Positions 20,799 through 30,792 of a stretch of 64,000 bases of DNA are shown in pieces. Within the stretch, counting starts at the first letter, position 1, and each line of letters begins with the position of its first letter. Made by a program: the position numbers and the translations under genes. The stretch covers positions 62,001 to 126,000 of the forward strand of contig JALBYC010000032.1 of the NCBI GenBank assembly GCA_023212645.1, given 5' to 3'. The notes below the pieces were generated by a model. The model was not told the origin of the DNA. It searched no databases and worked only from the letters and a program-made list of their open reading frames with translations. The DNA is from Farysia itapuensis (taxonomy: Eukaryota > Basidiomycota > Ustilaginomycetes > Ustilaginales > Ustilaginaceae).

Positions 20799-23700
20799 AT
20801 GTCGAGCCAGTTCCCGCTGTATGAAGACCCGCCGGTGCCGCTGCCCAACCAACGGGCATTCCGAGGCCCCTGGTTCTCGCAGCAGGTATCGCTGTCCATC
20901 TTTATCGGCCTGGTCTCCTTTCTGCTCTTTGTTGTGTTGCGGCGTAGGAATGCAGCCCTGTTTGCGCCACGGACCAAGCTCAAGGGCTTCTCACCGCTAG
21001 ACGACGGCCACGATGCCGGCTATTTTGGCTGGATCAAGCCGACCATCAAGACGGAAGAGATGCGTATCTTGCAGACCGTAGGACTGGACGCGGCCATCTT
21101 GCTCAGTTTCCTCAAGATGGGCTTCTGGCTGTTTTTCACCCTAAGCTGCTGGAGCATTGCCGTGCTGATGCCTGTCAACTACTGGCAGAACGGGGTGCTG
21201 GACGGTGTCAGCCCAGCCGAGGACAGAGACAATGCCACCGACCCGAATCCCATCCGCTCTGTCTCGGGCATCTGGACCCAGTTCCTGTTTCACTCGTTTG
21301 ACTATGAAAAGGAGCCTGACGGGCCGCTGCCTCAGCTGCCCCTGCCCAAAAAACCGGCCGAAGGTCAGCTGTACCATGCCGTGCATCTCCTGTCCTGCTA
21401 TCTCTTTACCCTTTTGGCGCTACGAGCGATCTGGAAGAATTATGAAAAGTTTGTCCGCTCTCGACAGCTTTATATTCTAGAGATTGTCGACTCGATTCCC
21501 GCGCGCACCGTCGAGATCCGCGATCTACCCGCGCACCTGCGAGACGAAAAGGCGCTGGCAGATTACTTTGAGGACATGGGCATGACAGTCGAGTCCACCG
21601 CAGTTGTACGCAAGACGGAAGGCCTGTCCAATCTGTTGTCCAAGCGAGCAAAGGCGCTGAGCGCGCTGGAGCAGACATGGGTCAAGTGGCTTGGCAATCC
21701 TACCGAAGCCGATGGCTACGATCCTGAAAAGATCATGTTGCTTGCCGCTAGCTCGCACAACGACGACGGCGAAGAGCAACACAGCCCGCTGCTCTCGTCA
21801 GCCTCCTTGTCCGGTGCCGACTCGATTCGTACGCACAAGCCACGGCCAATGATGCGGTCCGTCTGGTACAATCCCTTCAGCGAGAAGGTCGACGCGCTGG
21901 AACGGCTCACGCGCGAGTTCAACGCACTCGATCGAGCCGTGCGACGACGTCGCAAGCAGAGCCAATTTGCCGGCGGCAATGTTGGCTTTGTCACATTCCA
22001 AAGCGCAGCCAGCGCACAGACTGTCGCACAAACGGTTCACTACCCCATACCCGCCTACTGCGCCACCACCATGGCCCAAGAACCGCGTGACATTATCTGG
22101 AGCAACATCGACATTAGCAACAACGACCGACGAGTGCGCCAAGTCCTCGTCAGCATCTTTATTGTTGCCGTGCTGGTGTTTTACATTCCACCACTCATCT
22201 TTTTGGCCAGTTTTGTTTCGCCGGGCGCGATCCACAAGTACTTGCCCTGGCTCGATCGGCTACTGGACTCGGATCAGCGGCTACGTGCGCTGGTGCAGAA
22301 CAATTTGCCGTCCTTGGTCTTGATTGGCTTCAATGCGCTGCTACCGCTCGTACTCGAATACAGCTCGTACCTGCAGGGTTTGAAAGCACGGAGTCTGATC
22401 GAGTACAGTCTGCTCAAAAAGTATTATCTGTTCCTTATGGTTTCGGTCGTCTTTATCTTTCTCATTGCAACGACCGCCTGGGGTGTACTGCAGGAGCTTG
22501 CCGAGAATCCGATGCGCGTGATTGACAAATTCGCTGCATCGCTGCCCAAGGCTCGATTCTTTTCGCTGTCCTACGTGATATTGCAAGGCATAGCGTTGCA
22601 GCCTTTGCAGCTGCTGCAACTGCCGACGCTCATGCTCCGTGGCATTTGGCGGATCTTTTTCACCCGTACGCCGCGCGAATTTGCCGAGCTCAATGCTCCA
22701 CCCACATTGGCCATGGGCAGCGTGTACCCTCAAGCGCTGCTCATCTTTACGCTTTGCATCCTGTACTCGATTGTCAGCCCCCTGATTGTCATCTTTGGCG
22801 CCATCTACTTTGGCATTGCGTATTTCGTCAACAAGTACAAGCTGCTCTACGTTTTCTACAAGCCTTATGAAAGTCAGGGGCAAGCATGGCCGATTTCAGC
22901 CACCCGCTGCATTTGGGCATTGGTCCTGTTCCACATTTTCCAGTTTTCGCTGTTCAGTGTTCGCAAGCAGCTGCTGTTGTCGACTCTGATGCTACCACTG
23001 CTCATTTTCACGCTATGGTTTGGCAATCATCTCGAAGAGACGTTTGGCCCATTGACGCAGCACGTCAATCTGAGCAGCATCACGGAAGTCTTGCGCGAGA
23101 CCAACTCGGACCCTGCCATTGCCGGGATGGCCCAATTAGGACCACCGGCAGCAGCTGTTGCCGATGAAACGCTTGCCGCAAGCGGGAACGGTGGGGGAAG
23201 TGCGAGCGGCAAGGCACTTCTGTCGCTCCACCCTTCGCACAAGATCGATCCAGAACATACCAAGCTGGCCATGAAGCGGTACAGCCCTGATCAACTGGAC
23301 GAGACGTTGTTTGTAGCCCAGCGGGACAACAAGACAGACTACCGCGAGCCGCCAGGCGCAGGCTACTACTCGGGCGTGCTCAACACGGGTCGCCGGCGGT
23401 ACGGCCACCCAGCGCTGACGGGGATTCTGCCTGAGCTGTGGCTGCCTATTCCGGCGCACCGCGTTGACGAAGGCGGAGAAGACGTCACCGCGCCTGACGA
23501 CTTGGAGAGCCAACAGACGACATCGGCGCCTGCAACCACCTCTGCGCTCGGCACGCCCGGCGACGATTCGAGCAAGGCAGGTGCGAAGAACCGGCCCAGA
23601 GCTGTGTCGAAATCCGAGCCGCTGGTGCTGAGTCTGCGCAATCGCAAGAGCAGCCTCATCCGACGTCGCTCATCGCAGACGCACGGTAATGACGCTCACC

Positions 23701-24008
23701 GCGTAGACGGTCTGCCTTTGCAAGGCGCTGCTGCTGCTGCTGATCTGGGCGTGTGGAGTGACGGCGTCAGCGGACCTCAGGGCAGCAGCTCGTCCGCTGC
23801 GCTTGGTGAAGCCTTGAGTGGCGGGTATGCCGTCGCCCCTGCGCGGCAGAAAATCCGCTCTATCGCAGCAGACGACACCGGCCGACCCGGCGACGCCGAC
23901 CACCAGGGCGAAGAGGAGGAAGACGACGACGAAGGTGTCTACATCCACCGCTCCACACGCAGCAGACGCATCTCGCACAGACCTTCTATCGTCGCCTACC
24001 ACGACTAG
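20799..24008 (+). CDS. CSC1/OSCA/TMEM63-family cation channel
   Basis: 1069 residues without intron. The N-terminal membrane span (residues 30-50) and two further spans by residue 125 precede a large cytosolic domain (about 230-430, with D-L-P-A-H-L-R-D-E-K and N-V-G-F-V-T-F). This domain is followed by the conserved P-R-D-I-I-W-S-N-I and about eight membrane spans to residue 730. This is the plan of calcium-permeable stress-gated channels (yeast Csc1, Phm7, Rsn1), which open on osmotic or mechanical stress. The last 300 residues are a Ser-rich, Ala-rich and acidic tail with basic R-R-R-S-S patches. Which paralogue it is cannot be decided without a tree. A tRNA gene lies in its promoter region, on the other strand. 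Confidence 0.9.
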   Translation: MSSQFPLYEDPPVPLPNQRAFRGPWFSQQVSLSIFIGLVSFLLFVVLRRRNAALFAPRTKLKGFSPLDDGHDAGYFGWIKPTIKTEEMRILQTVGLDAAILLSFLKMGFWLFFTLSCWSIAVLMPVNYWQNGVLDGVSPAEDRDNATDPNPIRSVSGIWTQFLFHSFDYEKEPDGPLPQLPLPKKPAEGQLYHAVHLLSCYLFTLLALRAIWKNYEKFVRSRQLYILEIVDSIPARTVEIRDLPAHLRDEKALADYFEDMGMTVESTAVVRKTEGLSNLLSKRAKALSALEQTWVKWLGNPTEADGYDPEKIMLLAASSHNDDGEEQHSPLLSSASLSGADSIRTHKPRPMMRSVWYNPFSEKVDALERLTREFNALDRAVRRRRKQSQFAGGNVGFVTFQSAASAQTVAQTVHYPIPAYCATTMAQEPRDIIWSNIDISNNDRRVRQVLVSIFIVAVLVFYIPPLIFLASFVSPGAIHKYLPWLDRLLDSDQRLRALVQNNLPSLVLIGFNALLPLVLEYSSYLQGLKARSLIEYSLLKKYYLFLMVSVVFIFLIATTAWGVLQELAENPMRVIDKFAASLPKARFFSLSYVILQGIALQPLQLLQLPTLMLRGIWRIFFTRTPREFAELNAPPTLAMGSVYPQALLIFTLCILYSIVSPLIVIFGAIYFGIAYFVNKYKLLYVFYKPYESQGQAWPISATRCIWALVLFHIFQFSLFSVRKQLLLSTLMLPLLIFTLWFGNHLEETFGPLTQHVNLSSITEVLRETNSDPAIAGMAQLGPPAAAVADETLAASGNGGGSASGKALLSLHPSHKIDPEHTKLAMKRYSPDQLDETLFVAQRDNKTDYREPPGAGYYSGVLNTGRRRYGHPALTGILPELWLPIPAHRVDEGGEDVTAPDDLESQQTTSAPATTSALGTPGDDSSKAGAKNRPRAVSKSEPLVLSLRNRKSSLIRRRSSQTHGNDAHRVDGLPLQGAAAAADLGVWSDGVSGPQGSSSSAALGEALSGGYAVAPARQKIRSIAADDTGRPGDADHQGEEEEDDDEGVYIHRSTRSRRISHRPSIVAYHD

Positions 24009-24118
24009 CTAGCCTTGTCGGCCCACGCGACGGTACACAAAGTAACCACACACTTGCTTCTCTCGCGCGTGACATTATTGTGTATAATTTCCCTCTCTGA
24101 TGTGTGTGTGTGCGTGCC

Positions 24119-25783
24119 TCAGAAAAGCCAGGCGACAAACTTGCCCCATGGCGTGGTGGGGATTTTTTCTGGCTGCTCGTCTTTCGGGTCGAGGCGGCCA
24201 GAGTCGAGGTCGACATCGGCGAGGTTGACGACTTTGGTCTTGTGCCAGAGCTTCCACCCGATCCACGGCAGGAAGAAGACGGGGATGCCGAGGTAGGATG
24301 TGAGGAAGCCGGAAGCGGTAAAGTTGCCGTTGAGAAAGTTGGACCAGCCAGAGAAGAAGATGACGATGGCGCAGAGGACGATGGTGAACCAGGATGCGTA
24401 GGGCTGCAGACGTGCGCTGTACGGCAAATCTGCGCGGGAGTAGCCCTGGAGTGCGTAGGCCTTGCGGAATCGAAGGTAGGCGTACGAGCATGCCGCCCAC
24501 GCGAACAAACCCGCCACGGCTGACAGCGAGGACAGCCAGGTAAAGACAGTACCGCCGCCGGACGAGATGCCGAGATAGGCGAGCGCGCCGACAGTCCACG
24601 AGGTCAGTACCGCCACGTAGGGGATCCCGCGCTTATCGACGCGACGCAGCACCGCAGGCGCCTGACGATCCAGTGCAAGGGCATACATAGTGCGGCTTGC
24701 AACATACACGTACGACGACCCCGCCGAAAAGGCCGAGATGAGCACGACCGAGTTCATAATGTGCGGCAAGACTTTGACCTGAGCGCGATCCATGGCGATA
24801 ATCCAGGGCGAAGCACCGGTATACGTGCCATTCGAGACGAGACGTGGATCGTTGTACGGCACGATAAGACCCATGATGGCGATTCCGAGGATGTAAAAGA
24901 ACGCGATTCGGTAAAGCACTCTTCGTGCCGCTTTTGGAATCTGCGTGGATGGATTCTTGGCCTCACCCGCTGCGAGAACGACAGTCTCGGTGCCGACGTA
25001 GGTGAAGGCAGCGTTGATAAAGGCCGAGAAGAAGCCGAGGAAGCGTCCCTCTGCGCCACCAATGCCATTGTACTGGTTGAAAGCGCCGGGTTCCTTCCAG
25101 TAGCGGAAGCCGAGACGATCGCCCGTCGGTCCACCGCCGAGATCAATCACAAGACCAAACAGGATCAGGCCAACAAAGGCGAGCAGCTTGATGGTGGACG
25201 TAATGACTTCCGACTCGCCGTAAATGTTGACACCGGCAAAGTTGAGCAACGCGCCAACGAGCATCATGATACTGATCCAGACGGCAATGTTGATATCCTT
25301 GTTCCAGTACTGGATGACGGCCGAGGCAGCCGACAGCTCTGAAGCCCAGCCGATGGCGTAGCACCACCAGTAGTTCCAGCCAAGCGCCATGCCCAGCGAT
25401 GGATCGACAAAGCGGGTAGCGAAATGCATAAAGGAGCCCGAGACAGGCAGGAAACTCGCCATCTCGGCCAAGCCTTCCATGACACCAAAGATAGTCATAC
25501 CGGTGATGATGTAGGCGAGCAGTACACCGACAGGACCCGCATTGGCCAGCGCAATGCCACTGCCGACAAATAGACCCGTGCCAATACCTCCACCAATACC
25601 AATCATCTGGATGTGTCGACTGCTAAGACGTCGAGATACCTGGCCGACACCGGCATGGCCTGCCGGCACTGCAAAGGGGGAAGCGCTCCTGCTCGACTTG
25701 GCATCGTCGTCCGAGCGAGGCTTGCTCGATTCGCCCAGTTTGGGCACGCTGGCCACATCCAACGACACTTTGCCCGACGACAT
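24119..25783 (-). CDS. Amino-acid permease (AAT/YAT family)
   Basis: 554 residues from the ATG at 25783. A 50-residue polar N-terminus ends in S-R-R-L-S-S-R-H-I-Q-M-I-G-I-G-G-G-I-G-T-G, the classic first-helix signature of fungal amino-acid permeases. About twelve hydrophobic spans follow, including G-W-N-Y-W-W and A-F-T-Y-V-G-T-E. The proteins are proton symporters in the plasma membrane, and the substrate cannot be predicted from sequence alone. The C-terminus ends in W-G-K-F-V-A-W-L-F, a hydrophobic end also typical of the family. No intron is required. Confidence 0.93.
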   Translation of the reverse strand: MSSGKVSLDVASVPKLGESSKPRSDDDAKSSRSASPFAVPAGHAGVGQVSRRLSSRHIQMIGIGGGIGTGLFVGSGIALANAGPVGVLLAYIITGMTIFGVMEGLAEMASFLPVSGSFMHFATRFVDPSLGMALGWNYWWCYAIGWASELSAASAVIQYWNKDINIAVWISIMMLVGALLNFAGVNIYGESEVITSTIKLLAFVGLILFGLVIDLGGGPTGDRLGFRYWKEPGAFNQYNGIGGAEGRFLGFFSAFINAAFTYVGTETVVLAAGEAKNPSTQIPKAARRVLYRIAFFYILGIAIMGLIVPYNDPRLVSNGTYTGASPWIIAMDRAQVKVLPHIMNSVVLISAFSAGSSYVYVASRTMYALALDRQAPAVLRRVDKRGIPYVAVLTSWTVGALAYLGISSGGGTVFTWLSSLSAVAGLFAWAACSYAYLRFRKAYALQGYSRADLPYSARLQPYASWFTIVLCAIVIFFSGWSNFLNGNFTASGFLTSYLGIPVFFLPWIGWKLWHKTKVVNLADVDLDSGRLDPKDEQPEKIPTTPWGKFVAWLF

Positions 25784-26200
25784 GGTGATGCGAAGGCAAC
25801 GACTCGCGGTCGCGGAAGTGTATATATGCTCTTACCCCATCATGGCGCCATGAACGAGCACGACATCTTTGTCCAATCGAGACGCTGCACGCAATGCAGG
25901 GTGGGTCCAATGACAAACGTGCATTCATATACAAAGTTTCCAGCCACAATGTCGATCTTGCGTGCGACATGTCAAAAATTGCCAAAAACTTTTTTTTTCT
26001 GCGAATTCCCGCGGTTCAACTTTGCCACGCTTGTTGCGCTCACTTACGCTCACTTGCGCTCGTGTGCGCTCACTTGCGCTCGTGTGCGCTCGCTTGCGCT
26101 GAAAAAATGCAGAATGATTGCGACAAAAACATGTGCGAGAAGTGCGAGAAATTGCGGGATATGCAGAAGAAGGCGGGTATGATGGGGAAAAAAGGGAGGG
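25784..26200. other. Intergenic region between permease start and Ariadne gene end
   Basis: 417 bp holding the permease promoter and the 3' side of the Ariadne-type gene. Apart from the 10-bp-period repeat at 26041-26100 and A-runs, no feature is seen. Plus-strand open frames here are driven by the repeat and show no protein-like motif. Confidence 0.4.
26041..26100. repeat. 10-bp-period tandem repeat (CACTTGCGCT / CGTGTGCGCT)
   Basis: Six consecutive 10-mers alternate between CACTTGCGCT-like and CGTGTGCGCT-like forms, each ending in GCGCT. This is a higher-order repeat of 20 bp made of two related halves. It lies about 100 bp beyond the 3' end of the Ariadne-type gene. Confidence 0.8.
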
Positions 26201-27832
26201 CTACAGCGTAATGTTCCAGTGCCAGCGGTCTTCTTGGAAGCCATCGGCCGTGTCCGAGAGCAGAATCTCGCGTCGCTTCTGCACGTACACTGTCAAGTCA
26301 GTCACACGCTGGCGCAAGTCTGGGATCGTCTTGGGCTCCACTGGCTTCTCGAGCTGCTCGGACAAATCTTCGACGGCCCGCTCTAGATCTCGCTGGTTGT
26401 CTTCAAAGAGCTCCGTCATGTTGTCTCGAGCGAGGTAGTAGGCCATGCAGTACGTCCACTTGAGCGTCATTCGACATTCCGACAGCGTGTCGACGGCTTT
26501 TTTGAGAAACTGCACTTCGATCCACGTCATGTTGGAAGACGTCTGCATCTCTTCCATCTTCTTCTCTGTGCGGCCGTACAGATCTCGGTCCAGCTTGGCC
26601 GACTGCTCGTGATTGGCGAATCGGTTAAAGTAGTGCAGATAGCGTTCCAGTTGCGCACGCGATTTGGCCTGCGAGTCACGCGCCTCGTGCCCGCTCTTTT
26701 CGTCAAAGCGGTTGCAGTTGTACCACGAGTTGCCGTGTTCGGACCACGGCCCACAGCAGATCCAGCACCAGTCGTGCGAGCATTTCTTGCACTTCATGTG
26801 GTTGCACCCGCCGTTCTTCTCAATCGTCGAATTGCATTTCGGACATTCTTTCGTGTTGGCCGAGATCCAGTTGGCGGTCTCGCTGTCGTCCTCGCACTTT
26901 TTGAGCCATAGTTTGACCAGCGGGCAGATCGCCGGCGCATGTGCTGCATTGCCACAGCCAAAGCAGAACGCGTGGCCGCAATCGCACCTGACGGACGGCA
27001 CGATCTTGTCGAGCTTTTTGTTCGAGACATGGCATTCGACCACCAGCTCGCAGTTGGGTGCGGGACACCAGCGCAACACACTGCTGTCGTCGACATAGGT
27101 GCGGTTGAGCAAGATCTTGTAGCGATTAAAGACAGCCGGCTCGGCCACCAGGCTGACGGTGCGCTCGTCAATCACCAGATTGCACTTTTCGCGCATGCAT
27201 TGCATCCGCCTCGACTCGCCCTCTTCGCGGATCTTTTGGTGTATGTATTGCTGGTAGCAGTCTTTGCAGTAACGGTGCCCACATGCGAGTGCCAACGTCA
27301 GCATTTTGCCGTCGTCGCAGTCCTCTGCGCCCAGATAGCAGATCTCGCAGGTAAAGTTAGCAAGTCGTTGCAGTTTGGGCCGCGTTGGATCCTCGTGAAC
27401 ACCCGCTTCCAAGTTGACCTTTTCGCTTGACTCCATATAGCGCTCAATCAGGCGTTCTTTGTTCCAGCCAAAGTGTCGCAGTAGAATCGCCGCGTCGGTG
27501 TCTTTGATGACAAACATGCTCGCCACATGCTCGACCTCTTTGCTCTGTGCCTCCTCGATGCTTTGGACCGTGTGAGATTTGTACTCCACCTCGTATCGTT
27601 TCAGCCCATCTTTACCGATATCGCCGGTGGCGAACGCATCGTCTGCGTCCCCGAATCCCAGCTCTTCGTTCTGCTCCAAATCTGACTCATCGTCGTCGTC
27701 GTAGCCATAGATGGAGTCCTCGTCCATGGTGTCCTCGATGTCATCGTCGAGAAAGTTCTGCGGGAGGGTCAGTCTGTGCTGCGTACTGCGCAAGCTACCA
27801 GCTTCACTTACCTCGTCGCTGAGATCCGACAT
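26201..27832 (-). CDS. Ariadne-type RBR E3 ubiquitin ligase
   Basis: RING1 starts near residue 140 (C-E-I-C-Y-L-G), followed by an IBR domain and RING2 with the catalytic cysteine in N-G-G-C-N-H-M-K-C. The C-terminal Ariadne helical domain follows. The order and spacing match HHARI/ARIH1 (budding yeast Hel1). Such ligases accept ubiquitin from an E2 on the RING2 cysteine before transfer and work with neddylated cullins. The frame reads through 543 residues, but 27811..27758 is a 54-nt stretch with GTAAGT donor, CTGAC branch site and GCAG acceptor. I read it as an in-frame intron, leaving exons 27832..27812 and 27757..26201 (525 residues, starting M-S-D-L-S-D-E). The acidic N-terminus D-S-I-Y-G-Y-D-D-D-D is typical. 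Confidence 0.93.
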   Translation of the reverse strand: MSDLSDEVSEAGSLRSTQHRLTLPQNFLDDDIEDTMDEDSIYGYDDDDESDLEQNEELGFGDADDAFATGDIGKDGLKRYEVEYKSHTVQSIEEAQSKEVEHVASMFVIKDTDAAILLRHFGWNKERLIERYMESSEKVNLEAGVHEDPTRPKLQRLANFTCEICYLGAEDCDDGKMLTLALACGHRYCKDCYQQYIHQKIREEGESRRMQCMREKCNLVIDERTVSLVAEPAVFNRYKILLNRTYVDDSSVLRWCPAPNCELVVECHVSNKKLDKIVPSVRCDCGHAFCFGCGNAAHAPAICPLVKLWLKKCEDDSETANWISANTKECPKCNSTIEKNGGCNHMKCKKCSHDWCWICCGPWSEHGNSWYNCNRFDEKSGHEARDSQAKSRAQLERYLHYFNRFANHEQSAKLDRDLYGRTEKKMEEMQTSSNMTWIEVQFLKKAVDTLSECRMTLKWTYCMAYYLARDNMTELFEDNQRDLERAVEDLSEQLEKPVEPKTIPDLRQRVTDLTVYVQKRREILLSDTADGFQEDRWHWNITL

Positions 27833-28113
27833 GGCTGTGCCCTCTATGCGAAGATGAGCGAGACGAGGATGCAGAACTCAATGCTACGGCAACCGTGATG
27901 GCCGTCGTGGGATCAAATGCACACGCTCGTAATTCACGAATCTCATAAGCTCCACTTGCGCAAATTTTACTCTAACACGCTCCGGACTTTAGCGTGGCGC
28001 ATGGCGCAAGGCGCAGCATGGCGCAGATCGCAGACAATCATAGCAGTCATCGCTAGGCACTCAACACACGTACTGCAGGAGACAAGGATGAATGATTGCG
28101 TCTAATGACCAAA

Positions 28114-28776
28114 CTACTTCTGAACAGCAATTCGGGCCTGGAGCTTGAGGTTGGTCTCGAGGTTGCCGCGGTTGTTGATGTACTGAAGGTAGCAGCCGTC
28201 CTTGAGAATGCGGTTCGAGTCACGAGCGTCGGCGTACTGCTCTCGGTTCATGTTGGTGAAGCCCCACTTCTTGGAGATAATGATCTTTTGACGACCGGCG
28301 AACTTGTATCGCGATCGGCGGAGAGCCTCGAGGACAACAGCCTTGTTCGAGTCTCGTGTTCGCACAGACAGCAGAACCTGGCCAATGTTGACACGGGCAA
28401 CGGTGCCGTAAGGCTTGCCGTAAGCGCCACGCATACCAGTCTGCAGTCTATCGGCACCAGCGCAGGACAACATCTTGTTGATACGAACAACGTGGTGAGG
28501 GTGAACACGTACGCGAAGGTGGAAAGAGTCCTTGCCGGAAGTCTTGGAAATGTACTTGTTGGCACTGATACGGGCAGCCTCTAGAGCCTCCGAAGTAATC
28601 TGCTGGTGCTCATCGCACACAAGGTGCGCGCAGAAGGGGAAGTCATCAACCGAAGCCTTCTTGCGTCCCAAATCGTAAATGCGGATCTTGGGGTCGGGCA
28701 CACCACGGTTGTACCTCGACTTGGGGAACGGCTTGTTCTTGCAGTAGCGGTAGCAGCGAGCAGGACGACGACCCAT
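28114..28776 (-). CDS. RPL10: 60S ribosomal protein L10 (uL16)
   Basis: 220 residues from the ATG at 28776 ([11 protein letters not shown]). The 35 codons upstream in frame are not family-like. [19 protein letters not shown] and [12 protein letters not shown] match L10 throughout. L10 sits near the peptidyl-transferase centre and is loaded late in 60S maturation through Nmd3 and Sqt1. Codons are C-ending, as expected for high expression. Only 197 bp separate its start from the accessory block at 28974, so the block begins inside or next to its promoter. Confidence 0.98.
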   Translation of the reverse strand: MGRRPARCYRYCKNKPFPKSRYNRGVPDPKIRIYDLGRKKASVDDFPFCAHLVCDEHQQITSEALEAARISANKYISKTSGKDSFHLRVRVHPHHVVRINKMLSCAGADRLQTGMRGAYGKPYGTVARVNIGQVLLSVRTRDSNKAVVLEALRRSRYKFAGRQKIIISKKWGFTNMNREQYADARDSNRILKDGCYLQYINNRGNLETNLKLQARIAVQK

Positions 28777-28973
28777 TTTGTACAGAGTGTGTCGGGGGTG
28801 GTTGATCGAGGATGGAGGCAGAGTGGCTGAGTCGTCGTAGCAGTCTAATCCCCGCGGCTGCCAATATTGATCACGTGACAAGGCAAAATAAAAATTCCCA
28901 GGTTCTGGTCTGGCGGGGAATTCGCCCTGGCACGCGTTGTGCCTACCGGGTATGCACTACTGGACGGCACGAC

Positions 28974-29706
28974 ACTCGGAGTCGCAAGCTCTTTGCCCAG
29001 CCCGCTTCAAGTGTGCGCCGTGTGTCCCTCCACCACTCCTGTTTGACTCCGCATAGAAAGGGAAAAAGATGCTTTATAGGCTGACGTACACCTGAGCCGG
29101 CCTTGTGTGATGTGTCATGAAGGTTCATAAAGGTACTATTGGGTGTATTGCCGGTGCAGCATAGCTTGAGCTGTGAACTGCCAAGTATACACCACATCCT
29201 GATCTGCTTGCAAGAAATGCTCAATAATTGTGTGCCAATACTTCTCAATGACCGGATGACCACACACCACCACACGCTCTACGAGATATCTGCGTATTGG
29301 TAGTATTAAGACGAAGGCACAGTCTAGCTCCGGACCAGCAGGCGGTCGTGTAGTTGATATACGCGACCCTGCAGTTGAAACGCGCGACTCTGCACCTTGA
29401 TGGGGCAGACGAGCTCTTGGCCCGCGTCGCTGATCGTCATTGTACGAAGATCCGGGTTCAGCCGGTCTTTGACGAGTGTCCTCGTCAATACGTTTGTATC
29501 TCAAGTTGAGATACTGATTGAGAAGCTCTGCGCCGGCATACAGGTTGATTGTCCATCCAGTCTGCTGGCGATCTGTCAAAAGGCCTTCTCTTGTGTGTGC
29601 TCTTATCTCAGCTACAGGGACTCCGACTGACATAGCAAGATTGCGAGTATCCTCGACAGTCCGCCTATGTTCCTCCGTATACTGGGAGAAGGATAAATAG
29701 TTGTGC
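28974..29706. repeat. Left arm of a 0.73-kb inverted repeat
   Basis: The reverse complement of this stretch matches 36101-36831 with only scattered substitutions and a few small gaps (about 95% by eye). Identity ends sharply at the outer side with GACTCCGAGT. It covers the 3' part of Hint/LAGLIDADG copy A and its downstream sequence. The outer flanks on the two sides are unrelated, and no convincing target duplication is seen. Confidence 0.9.
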
Positions 29707-30726
29707 ATTCTGCACAAGGTGCCATTGCTGTCAATCAGGCCAGCAAGACACTTGAGACGCGTGGCTCGGGTCCCTTGCATGATCGCAGCGGGGATCCCAT
29801 CTTCCTTCGAGTGGTAGATGCCCAGCTGCCTCAAGCCTCTGCTAACCGGGTTGACATGGCGCCCACCACTACTCAAGCTAATGCTATGAGTGTAAGCATC
29901 GGCATTTGTCAGATACCCGGAGCGACCAACCTCCGTTCCAGCAGGGCTCGTAAGGACAGACTGCACATGTAGAGCAATCCCAGTCTCGCGCGATAGCCTG
30001 GCAGCGTAGTCAGCCTACCATTGCCTCGTAGCATCATCGCCAGAGGAAATGTCCGGCTTTCCTACGCTGCCGTCACCCAGTCACAGCCCAACGAAGTACG
30101 GATCTAGGGGCAAAAACTCTTCCTCTTCGCCCGCATCCAACCCAATACCAAGCCGAGCGCGGTGCAGCTTCATGTGGTGCTTCTTTGTATTCTTACAGGC
30201 ACAAATGCCTGCCTCGAAATCAAAGACCTTCACATGAAGCTCGTCACCCGCCACCACCATGTCCGGGTCGATTGACCCGTACTGGTCGGAATGCAACAAC
30301 TCTAGGAAGCGTTGCGCCTGGTCGACGCTAAGCAACTGTCGCGTGACCGCACGGAAACCTCTACACAGAACACATCTGTCTGCGAGCAAGGACTTACGGA
30401 TCTTCGTGAACGATTGCCAATCGTTCAGATAAATGGCGCGGTCCATGATTGGCGAGGTCCTCTTACACCACGAATACCACGTGACAAGCTTTTTGTATCG
30501 GTATGGCTGTACCGAAACAGCTGTCAACAGAACCTTCTGTGCGTCCGAACACACGAAGCCATGCGCGAAGTGAATGTCGGGTCCGACACTCGCGTCATGC
30601 TTTCACGGTGTGGTCTGTACGTGACCGTGACACGTACAGGCTGATCAACTTTGATGAGGACCAAATCACCGAGGGCGAGTATATTGGTGAAACCAGACCA
30701 GCGTGTAGAAACCGAGCGTAACACGA
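29324..30726 (-). pseudogene. Hint + LAGLIDADG homing-endonuclease-like gene, copy A (broken)
   Basis: After a 65-nt intron (30791..30727, GTAAGT donor) the minus strand encodes a Hint-like start (L-G-D-L-V-L-I-K-V-D) and a continuation F-V-C-S-D-A-Q-K-V-L-L that resembles a Hint block B region with the usual His lost. The first LAGLIDADG motif F-V-G-L-(stop)-L-G-D-G-S-V-G and the second motif L-A-G-L-I-D-S-N-G follow. Lesions: TGA at 30083..30081 inside motif one, TAG at 30017..30015, Asn in place of the catalytic Asp of motif two, and a frameshift near 29490 relative to copy B. The matching 3' end is TAG at 29324. Such proteins are intein-type homing endonucleases; here there is no intact host exon. 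It is decayed but recognisable over 450 codons. Confidence 0.75.
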
Positions 30727-30792
30727 CTTTGACAGAAGCAACAATGTCAGTGTCAAGACGAGCTGAAGGATCCGAACAATCACATACTTACC

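Noticed and set aside
28114..28584. 162-codon plus-strand frame opposite RPL10
   Set aside because: Complementary shadow of a highly biased ribosomal protein gene.
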